This document shows positions 1 through 4,421 of a DNA stretch of 5,180 nt, piece after piece. The notes under the pieces are model-generated. The model saw only the letters and a program-made list of their open reading frames with translations. It was not told the DNA's origin and did not search any database. The stretch lies in contig JAPLKX010000007.1 in assembly GCA_026387845.1 (NCBI GenBank), positions 1-5,180 of the forward strand. Direction: 5' to 3'. The position numbers were made by a program, and so were the translations under genes. The DNA is from Candidatus Hydrogenedentota bacterium (GTDB lineage Bacteria; Hydrogenedentota; Hydrogenedentia; Hydrogenedentales; SLHB01). The number at the start of each line of letters is the position of its first letter. Within the stretch, counting starts at the first letter, position 1.

Positions 1-207
1 CTTCCCCCCGCCATGATCTCCGTGCCCTCCGTGGTTTGTGGTCTCAATTGACTCCAGGCTCTTGCTTTCTTTCGTTGCGCCTTCCCCCCTCCGTGATCTC
101 CGTGCCCTCCGTGGTTTGTGGTCTCAATTGACTCCAGGCTCTTGCTTTCTTTCGTTGCGCCTTCCCCCTCCGTGATCTCCGTGCCCTCCGTGGTTTGTGG
201 TCTCAAT
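1..207. repeat. 80-bp tandem repeat, about 2.6 copies
   Basis: Copy 1 (1-80) and copy 2 (81-160) match at 78 of 80 positions, differing at unit positions 10 and 13. Copy 3 (161-207) matches for about 47 bases after losing one C from the C-run near its start, then breaks off into a shorter repeat. On the minus strand each unit holds three 9-bp steps of the form CACGGAGNN, so there is a short period inside the long one. Copy 1 starts at the window edge, so the array may extend to the left. No gene is supported here: the minus-strand reading frame through the array is a low-complexity His/Gly/Thr translation of the repeat. The array lies about 100 bases upstream of murB. Confidence 0.95.
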
Positions 208-234
208 GGTCTCAATGGTCCCAATGGTCCCACT
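199..234. repeat. 9-bp tandem repeat, four copies
   Basis: Four head-to-tail 9-mers sit at the end of the broken third 80-bp unit: GGTCTCAAT at 199-207 and 208-216, GGTCCCAAT at 217-225, and GGTCCCACT at 226-234. GGTCTCAAT also occurs once in each complete 80-bp unit, so this looks like a local slippage expansion of part of that unit. Its role is unknown. Confidence 0.9.
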
Positions 235-270
235 CAGTTGCCTCACTCCAGCGTTTTTACTCCCAATTTC

Positions 271-279
271 TGATATTCT
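271..279 (+). promoter_or_regulatory. possible extended -10 promoter of murB
   Basis: TGATATTCT fits the TGn plus -10 pattern, with the hexamer TATTCT at 274-279 matching TATAAT at four of six bases. No good -35 hexamer lies at normal spacing, but extended -10 promoters often lack one. A start site near 286 would give a leader of about 24 bases that contains the Shine-Dalgarno site. The consensus for this organism is unknown, so this is a weak assignment. Confidence 0.28.
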
Positions 280-309
280 TTCCACGAAACAGGCCGTAAA
301 AGGAGCCCG

Positions 310-1179
310 ATGAACGGACCGTTTGATTTCGCCCAGGAAAACTACCCCCTTGCACCCGCAACCTGGTACCGGGTCGGCGGGCCCGCACGCATCGCCCTGT
401 TTCCACCTTCGGCCAGCGACGCCGTCGCCGCCTATCACTGGATGCTCTCGCAACCGGACCGCCGCCTCATACTGGGCAAAGGCAGCAACGTCCTCATCTC
501 CGACGCCGGCTTTCCCGGCATCGTCCTCATGACCGAACGCCTCGACAAGCTAGACCCATTGGGCGCGGACCGCTATACGGTCGAGGCGGGACTCGAACTG
601 GACCGGCTCGTGCGCGACGTCCTCCTCCCCAACAACTACGAAGGGACCGGCGCATGGGCCGGCATACCGGGCTCCGTGGGCGGCGCAATGTTTATGAACG
701 CCGGAACCGTCAACGGCGCAACCTGCGACTTCCTCGAATCCGCCGATCTTGTCACCCACGACGGGCTCAAAACCGTGCCTATCGACAAAACCCGGTGCGG
801 CTACCGCCAACAGTCATTCTGCAGCGGCGACGACCTGATCCTCAGCGGCACGTTCAAGTTCACCCACGCCCAGAAAGACCAGAGAGCCGTCTACAACCAT
901 TACATCCAGCGGCGACGAGAGAAACAGCCACAGGGCAACTGTTGCGGAAGCGTGTTCAAAAACCCCCCCGGCGATCATGCCGGCCGCCTAATCCAAGCAT
1001 GCGGCCTCAAAGGCGCCCGGCGTGGCGGCGCCGTCATCAGCCAAACCCATGCCAACTTCATCATGAACGAAAACGACGCCACGTTCCAAGACATACTCGA
1101 CCTGATCAACCTCTGCAAAACCCGAGTCCGCGAAAAGTTCGGTATCGAGTTGCACGAAGAAGTCCGCATTATCCAATAG
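310..1179 (+). CDS. murB: UDP-N-acetylenolpyruvoylglucosamine reductase (MurB)
   Basis: This cytoplasmic FAD enzyme uses NADPH to reduce UDP-GlcNAc-enolpyruvate to UDP-N-acetylmuramate, the second committed step of peptidoglycan synthesis. The 289-residue product is of normal length for the family. Recognisable motifs are YRVGGPA (20-26), the FAD-binding LGKGSNVLISD (55-65) and GIPGSVGGAMFMNAG (118-132), and GYR (164-166). GSVFKNP (213-219) holds Ser214, the likely general acid, and ELHEEVRII near the C-terminus carries the conserved Glu. The GSVFKNP context and short length fit a type II MurB. After GYR the usual Ser is replaced by Gln, a minor departure. The ATG is supported by AAAAGGAG at 298-305, four bases upstream. 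The gene stands alone, outside any mur/fts cluster, and converges on pyrF. Confidence 0.96.
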   Translation: MNGPFDFAQENYPLAPATWYRVGGPARIALFPPSASDAVAAYHWMLSQPDRRLILGKGSNVLISDAGFPGIVLMTERLDKLDPLGADRYTVEAGLELDRLVRDVLLPNNYEGTGAWAGIPGSVGGAMFMNAGTVNGATCDFLESADLVTHDGLKTVPIDKTRCGYRQQSFCSGDDLILSGTFKFTHAQKDQRAVYNHYIQRRREKQPQGNCCGSVFKNPPGDHAGRLIQACGLKGARRGGAVISQTHANFIMNENDATFQDILDLINLCKTRVREKFGIELHEEVRIIQ

Positions 1180-1239
1180 ACGCGGTTTGAAAAAGGCGTG
1201 TCTGCTCTGAAAATTCCGTTCTTTTTACCACATCCAACT

Positions 1240-1340
1240 GATCCAGACAACGTAGGTCCGAATTCCGATTCGGACTACACAACGCTCCCCGATCCAGACA
1301 ACGTAGGTCCGAATTCCGATTCGGACTAGACAACGCTCCG
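1240..1340. repeat. 51-bp direct duplication, each copy with a hairpin
   Basis: Two adjacent copies (1240-1290 and 1291-1340) are almost identical; the clearest difference is TACAC in the first against TAGAC in the second. Each holds a perfect 8-bp inverted repeat, GTCCGAAT and ATTCGGAC, around the tetraloop TCCG, at 1256-1275 and 1307-1326. In copy 1 the stem can extend by three pairs (GTA with TAC) past a bulged G. Both hairpins are preceded by GTAGGTCC overlapping the left arm. There is no U-tract after them, so they are not simple terminators. They resemble dispersed palindromic (REP-like) intergenic elements. Confidence 0.9.
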
Positions 1341-1345
1341 TGCCC

Positions 1346-1374
1346 GTCCCATTCGGAGATGGGACCTACTTTTT
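1346..1374 (+). terminator. probable murB terminator hairpin, inverted relative of the 51-bp element
   Basis: A perfect 7-bp stem, GTCCCAT and ATGGGAC, encloses the 6-base loop TCGGAG (1346-1365). CTAC and then five T (1370-1374) follow, giving a rho-independent-like signal 167 bases after the murB stop. The T-run is four bases away from the stem, which weakens the call. On the minus strand the element starts with GTAGGTCC and ends in GGAC, like the hairpins of the duplicated cassette to its left, so it is probably a third, inverted member of the same repeat family. Confidence 0.42.
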
Positions 1375-1463
1375 CGCCCGTTTGTTTTCATCGTTTACGG
1401 GGAGGCAAAACCTCATGGCAAACTGGCCCCGCTTTTCGCGCCCAAGAATAAGATAAGATGCCA

Positions 1464-2261
1464 TCAGCATGACTTCGCGTCCCTGTCCCGCAGACCCCGC
1501 TCGATATCCGAGATGATCTCCCGCGCCGTATCGCCGGGCGACGCGCTGTTGCGGATCGGACGGCCAACAACAAGATAATCCGCCCCGTTGACGATCGCGT
1601 CATAAGGAGTCGACGGCCGCTTGTGATCTTCCTTGGCAAGTCCCCCGGGACGTATCCCCGGGCAGACAAATACCGGCCTCGGGGTCCTCGAACCAAATCG
1701 CCTGCTCAATTGCCCCACGTTTTGGCCCGAAGTGATCACCCCGTCACAGCCGCTGTCAAGCGCCTGTTCAGCACGCCACTCCACGTACTCCTCAAGATTT
1801 TGAAACTTCGAACCGGCCTTTCCCAGCAGCCCGATATCCCGCAAGTCCTGCTCATTCAAGCTCGTCAGAAGCGTTACAGACAATATCTTTGGCCTACTGC
1901 TCGCACCCCTCCCCTTTACGGCCGCCCGCGCGGTTGCCCCACTTCCGAGAATAGTCAAAAAATCTACGTTCAACCGGGCTACTTGCGCCACCGCACGGCT
2001 GATCGTCTCTTCAACGTCATCCATTTTCATATCCAGGAATATATGCTTGTTTCTCTTAACCAGTTCATCCAACATCCTGTGGCCTTCCGCCATGAACAGT
2101 TCCAACCCTACTTTGTAAAAGCTGACTATCCCCTCAAGCCGGCCCACCAACCCCAGCGCTTCTTCTTTCTTCCCAAAGTCCAGCGCTACTATGAGGCGTT
2201 CAGCCGCACTCGCCGAAACTACCCCCTCACTGTCTCCAATTCGACTCTCTCCCATCCTCAT
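1464..2261 (-). CDS. pyrF: orotidine 5'-phosphate decarboxylase (PyrF)
   Basis: This cytoplasmic TIM-barrel enzyme decarboxylates OMP to UMP, the last step of pyrimidine synthesis. I chose the ATG at 2261 (265 residues) over the upstream GTG at 2297 because AGGAGGAGGG lies at 2277-2268, six bases before it, and because family members usually begin shortly before RLIVALD. Visible are IVALD (24-28), FYKVG with Lys50, LDMKMDD (76-82) with Asp77, Lys79 and Asp82, LSVTLLTS (127-134), PGIRP (201-205) and DYLVVGRPI (228-236) for phosphate binding. The catalytic Lys-Asp-Lys-Asp set is therefore intact. It is divergent: the usual HDIPNT after DxKx reads DDVEET, the usual TVHA reads TILG, and DQxRVxTP reads DHKRPSTP. 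It is transcribed divergently from pilT and converges on murB. Confidence 0.93.
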   Translation of the reverse strand: MRMGESRIGDSEGVVSASAAERLIVALDFGKKEEALGLVGRLEGIVSFYKVGLELFMAEGHRMLDELVKRNKHIFLDMKMDDVEETISRAVAQVARLNVDFLTILGSGATARAAVKGRGASSRPKILSVTLLTSLNEQDLRDIGLLGKAGSKFQNLEEYVEWRAEQALDSGCDGVITSGQNVGQLSRRFGSRTPRPVFVCPGIRPGGLAKEDHKRPSTPYDAIVNGADYLVVGRPIRNSASPGDTAREIISDIERGLRDRDAKSC

Positions 2262-2267
2262 TCGGAG

Positions 2268-2317
2268 CCCTCCTCCTGGTTGCACCCTTTGTACCACTAC
2301 CGGTCCACTCCTGGCAA
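2268..2317 (-). promoter_or_regulatory. possible pyrF promoter and strong Shine-Dalgarno site
   Basis: Read on the minus strand, TTGCCA (2317-2312, five of six to TTGACA) is followed after 18 bases by TACAAA (2293-2288, four of six to TATAAT). A start near 2281 would leave a leader of about 20 bases containing AGGAGGAGGG (2277-2268), which sets the start codon at 2261. The ribosome site is convincing. The promoter is a reasonable sigma-70-like match only, in an organism whose consensus is unknown. Confidence 0.38.
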
Positions 2318-2387
2318 TTTTTCTTATTCCAAAAGGCCTTATCCCTCTGCAGATCCGGGGTTCCTTGCTCCTTCATCCACCCCATCT

Positions 2388-2423
2388 CTTGTGGTGCTTG
2401 TGGTGCGGGCGTCTCGCCTGCAC
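2388..2423. repeat. 9-bp direct repeat running into a GC-rich hairpin
   Basis: CTTGTGGTG occurs twice in tandem (2388-2396, 2397-2405). Its end overlaps an inverted repeat: GTGCGGGCG (2403-2411) pairs with CGCCTGCAC (2415-2423) across the loop TCT, nine pairs of which one is a G.U wobble. No T-run follows on either strand, so it is not a classic terminator. It looks like a dispersed intergenic palindrome. From memory, similar sequences recur between genes in planctomycete-like genomes, which I cannot check here. Confidence 0.75.
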
Positions 2424-2446
2424 TGAACCCTCCCGCCCCCTTCAAC

Positions 2447-2472
2447 ATCCGTCCGATCCGTCCGATCCGTCC
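2447..2472. repeat. 9-bp tandem repeat, three copies
   Basis: ATCCGTCCG stands at 2447-2455 and 2456-2464, with a third copy lacking only its last base match at 2465-2472. The period is the same as in the repeats at 199-234 and 2388-2405, but the unit sequence is different. No gene or binding protein can be assigned. Confidence 0.9.
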
Positions 2473-2493
2473 TCTTCCCCCGTCCCCACTCTT

Positions 2494-2535
2494 TCATTTG
2501 TCCTTTGTCCTTCATCCTTTGTCCTTTGTCCTTTG
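2494..2535. repeat. phased heptamer repeat, six units
   Basis: Six heptamers follow each other without a gap: TCATTTG, TCCTTTG, TCCTTCA, then TCCTTTG three times. The array ends three bases before a possible -35 hexamer of pilT. On the minus strand it is a purine run of AAGGA-type steps. Such arrays are prone to slippage, so copy number may vary between strains. Its position next to the pilT promoter makes an effect on expression conceivable, but nothing in the sequence proves one. Confidence 0.92.
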
Positions 2536-2538
2536 TTC

Positions 2539-2567
2539 TTGCGCCGCAGCCGGGCGTGCTGTATTCT
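2539..2567 (+). promoter_or_regulatory. possible pilT promoter
   Basis: TTGCGC (2539-2544) and TATTCT (2562-2567) are separated by 17 bases. The -10 hexamer is the same as the one proposed for murB. Matches to consensus are only three and four of six. CATAAT at 2573-2578 is a better -10 (five of six) but has no recognisable -35. Either would give a leader of about 50-60 bases before the pilT ATG. Confidence 0.25.
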
Positions 2568-2632
2568 TTTCCCATAATCATAGCCATCTTCAATTTTCGG
2601 GGTGGCCGATTCAACTGGTGGAAGGGAACCGT

Positions 2633-3682
2633 ATGGAAATCAAACCGCTGCTCGAGCTCGTAGCCAAAGAAAAAGCGTCCGACCTGCTCATCACCGCCGG
2701 CGCGCCTCCCATGCTCAGGGTCAACGGCGAACTCTTCCGCACGCCCAACGACTCCCTCACCCCCGAACAGGCCCAGCAGTTGATCTACAGCTTTCTCACA
2801 AAAGAGCAGCGCGCCCGGTTCGAAACCGAAAAGGAACTCGACTTCTCACTGTCCGTAGGCCGCAAGCACCGGTTCCGCGTTAACGTCTATCTCCAAAAAG
2901 AGGCCGTCACCGCCGCGTTGCGACCTATACCCGAAACCATTCCCTCACTCAAAGAACTCGGCCTGCCCGATTACATCGAAAAACTCGCCATGGTCAAGCA
3001 GGGGCTCGTTCTCGTCACCGGACCCACCGGACACGGAAAAACCACCACCCTCGCCTCCATAATCGACATCATCAACAGCAAGAGGGCGTGCCACGTCATC
3101 ACCGTCGAGGACCCCATCGAGTACGTCCATTACCACAAACACTCCATCATCGACCAGCGTGAAATCGGCGGAGACACTCTCAGTTTCGCAAACGCCCTCA
3201 AATACGTCCTCCGGCAGACCCCCGACGTCATCCTTATCGGCGAAATGCGCGACCTCGAAACCATTCAAGCCGCACTACGCGCCGCCGAAACCGGTCATCT
3301 CGTGTTCGCCACCCTACACACCAACGACGCCATACAGACCGTCGACCGGATCATCGACGTGTTTCCCGGCGACCAGCAGCAGCAGATCCGATTCCAGTTA
3401 TCCATGTCGCTGCTCGCCATACTGTCTCAGCGGCTGCTGGCCACCGAGGACGGCAAAGGCCGCGTGCTCGCCTACGAACTCCTCAAAAACACAACCGCCA
3501 CCGCAAACCTCATCCGCGAAGGTAAAACTCACCAGTTGTACAGCATCCTCGAAACCAACATCAAAGACGGAATGATCACCATGGACAGGTGCGTCAAGAA
3601 CCTCTACATGGAAGGCATCATCTCCTACGACGAAGCCATCGCACACGTCCGCAATCCCAAGGAGATCATGGAGGCCAGGTGA
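2633..3682 (+). CDS. pilT: type IV pilus retraction ATPase PilT
   Basis: PilT is the hexameric cytoplasmic ATPase at the pilus base that powers pilin depolymerisation, giving twitching and often DNA uptake. The 349-residue product has normal PilT length. The N-terminal PAS-like domain (1-100) includes SDLLITAGAPPMLRVNG and RFRVNVY. The RecA-like domain has Walker A GPTGHGKTT (130-138), the Asp box VEDPIEY (158-164), Walker B VILIGEMRD with Glu204, and the His box TGHLVFATLHT (220-230). NLIREGKTHQ (292-301) corresponds to the AIRNLIRE/KxHQ region that marks PilT rather than the extension ATPase PilB. The canonical Ser in Walker A is His. The ATG at 2633 is preceded by AAGGGA (2622-2627). A longer frame upstream runs through heptamer repeats and is rejected. 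The stop overlaps the next gene's start. A PilU-like paralogue is possible but less likely. Confidence 0.94.
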   Translation: MEIKPLLELVAKEKASDLLITAGAPPMLRVNGELFRTPNDSLTPEQAQQLIYSFLTKEQRARFETEKELDFSLSVGRKHRFRVNVYLQKEAVTAALRPIPETIPSLKELGLPDYIEKLAMVKQGLVLVTGPTGHGKTTTLASIIDIINSKRACHVITVEDPIEYVHYHKHSIIDQREIGGDTLSFANALKYVLRQTPDVILIGEMRDLETIQAALRAAETGHLVFATLHTNDAIQTVDRIIDVFPGDQQQQIRFQLSMSLLAILSQRLLATEDGKGRVLAYELLKNTTATANLIREGKTHQLYSILETNIKDGMITMDRCVKNLYMEGIISYDEAIAHVRNPKEIMEAR

Positions 3683-4206
3683 CCCAAGATCCCGCACCGA
3701 TCGCGCGGATTCACAATGGCCCATTCCGCCGCGTCCTCCCACTCTCCTTGTTCGTGGCAGCCCTGTTGACGGTCCTGTTTGCTGTGTCCGTACACCTTTT
3801 CGCCCGGCACGGCGGCTCATTTGTCGACAGCCTCAGCTACCGCGTGGGCGAGGTCGTCGCCGCTCGAGCCAAATCCCTCGCCGACAGCGGCCAGCCGCAA
3901 CTCGCCGCAAAAGTCTTCCAAGACGCGCTCCGCGCCCAGTTCGACGACCCCCGGCAGCGCGTCTGGTGCTACCGCCGCTACGGCGAGACCCTCATGCAGC
4001 TTGACCGATGGGCCGATGCCGCGGAAACCTTCAACTCGGCTTTGGCCCTCAATGAAAAAGACTGGCCGTCACACCGTCTGTTATGCGAGGCGCTCAAAAA
4101 CCTCGGCCGCACCCAATCCCTCCGCGATGCCGCGCGCCGATGGCAAAACGCCGCCACCCCCATCAACCAGCAAGAAGTAAAGGCCGCCCAGCAATACCTC
4201 AAGTAG
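3679..4206 (+). CDS. membrane-anchored TPR protein coupled to pilT
   Basis: I do not recognise a named family. I place the start at the GTG at 3679, which overlaps the pilT stop as GTGA, with GGAGG at 3670-3674 four bases upstream. This gives 175 residues. An upstream in-frame ATG (3589) would add 30 basic residues lying wholly inside pilT, which is unlikely. Residues 20-42 form one strong hydrophobic segment after a short basic region (FRR). This is a signal anchor with no obvious cleavage site, so the C-terminal part is probably periplasmic. Residues about 58-158 look like two to three TPR units, the clearest being YGETLMQLDRWADAAETFNS (101-120). TPR domains bind proteins, and small anchored TPR proteins occur in pilus assembly, so a type IV pilus accessory role is an inference from the overlap with pilT. 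There are no catalytic motifs. Confidence 0.8.
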   Translation: MTQDPAPIARIHNGPFRRVLPLSLFVAALLTVLFAVSVHLFARHGGSFVDSLSYRVGEVVAARAKSLADSGQPQLAAKVFQDALRAQFDDPRQRVWCYRRYGETLMQLDRWADAAETFNSALALNEKDWPSHRLLCEALKNLGRTQSLRDAARRWQNAATPINQQEVKAAQQYLK

Positions 4207-4420
4207 GGGCTCTTGAAAAAGTCCTCTTTGCGTAAAACAACCTGGTCTACTTCAAGAAAACATAAGCAAAAAACAGGGACTAAGGAACTGGTGAAAAACC
4301 CGCAAATCACCAAATGACTCCAGAAAACTTCAACAACCTCAAGCAAAAAACGGAGACACTCACGCTTTTTCCCAAACCGCCTGCGGGCCGGAAAAAACGA
4401 GTCAGTCCCCGTTTTTCGCT
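4207..4420. other. 214-bp spacer between convergent TPR gene and proS
   Basis: No gene is supported here. The first 40 bases show only a weak 7-bp inverted repeat (TCTTGAA at 4211-4217, TTCAAGA at 4251-4257). The rest is occupied by a 31-32-bp direct repeat and the nested palindrome that ends five bases before the proS stop codon. It is visibly more A-rich on the plus strand than the flanking genes. Confidence 0.75.
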
Positions 4421-4421
4421 T
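4249..4421. repeat. three copies of a 17-bp AAGCRAAAAACRGRGAC motif
   Basis: AAGCAAAAAACAGGGAC (4264-4280) and AAGCAAAAAACGGAGAC (4341-4357) are direct copies. Each is preceded by ACTTCAA, making imperfect 31-32-bp repeats at 4249-4280 and 4327-4357. The third copy, AAGCGAAAAACGGGGAC, is on the minus strand at 4421-4405 and touches the proS stop codon. Copies two and three face each other and form the arms of a stem-loop. Three copies in 170 bases in both orientations suggest a dispersed repeat family, not chance. Confidence 0.85.
4345..4416. terminator. bidirectional terminator-like nested palindrome
   Basis: The outer arms, AAAAACGGAGAC (4346-4357) and GTCCCCGTTTTT (4405-4416), pair completely in the proS transcript (one G.U) and with a single A-C mismatch in the plus transcript. 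Inside, ACTC (4358-4361) pairs with GAGT (4399-4402), and GCTTTTTCC (4364-4372) pairs with GGAAAAAAC (4390-4398) with one weak position. A GC-rich loop remains. U-runs end the structure in both directions (4412-4416 on plus; 4350-4345 read on minus). It lies between convergent genes and begins five bases past the proS stop, so use by both proS and the TPR gene is likely. The loop is longer than in typical terminators. Confidence 0.5.

Larger units (their letters stand above)
2262..2632. other. 371-bp divergent spacer between pyrF and pilT
   Basis: This gene-free stretch must hold the promoters of both flanking genes. From left to right it holds the pyrF ribosome site and possible promoter, unremarkable sequence to about 2387, a pair of 9-mers (2388-2405), a GC-rich hairpin (2403-2423), three 9-mers (2447-2472), a pyrimidine-rich stretch, six heptamers (2494-2535), and a possible pilT promoter. 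Plus-strand pyrimidine bias is strong from about 2425 to 2535. Long reading frames crossing it on both strands are translations of these repeats and I do not regard them as genes. Confidence 0.8.

Noticed and set aside
1..240. CRISPR array
   Set aside because: The repeats are directly adjacent 80-bp units without unique spacers, and no cas gene is visible.
124..453. Minus-strand 109-residue reading frame across the 80-bp repeat and the start of murB
   Set aside because: Its C-terminal part is a translation of the repeat (His/Gly/Thr rich) and the rest is antisense to murB; no motif and no clear ribosome site.
1398..1431. Possible pyrF terminator (GAGG/CCTC hairpin within CGGGG/CCCCG arms)
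   Set aside because: The arms share a base, the stems are short, and no U-run follows on the minus strand.
2262..2297. Longer pyrF start at the GTG at 2297
   Set aside because: The ATG at 2261 has a very strong Shine-Dalgarno site six bases upstream, and that site lies inside the longer version.
1623..2426. Plus-strand 267-residue reading frame
   Set aside because: It is antisense to pyrF, whose conserved motifs fix the coding strand, and ends in spacer repeats.
2498..2632. N-terminal extension of pilT by 45 residues
   Set aside because: It would be translated from the heptamer array and spacer; the ATG at 2633 has a ribosome site and gives the normal PilT N-terminus.
3589..3678. ATG at 3589 as start of the TPR gene
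   Set aside because: It would add 30 basic, low-quality residues from an alternative frame of pilT; the GTG at 3679 has the stop/start overlap and a ribosome site.
4372..4391. GC core with flanking T and A runs as a stand-alone terminator
   Set aside because: On both strands the T-run comes before the GC core and the A-run after it, the wrong order for a terminator; only the larger palindrome around it fits.
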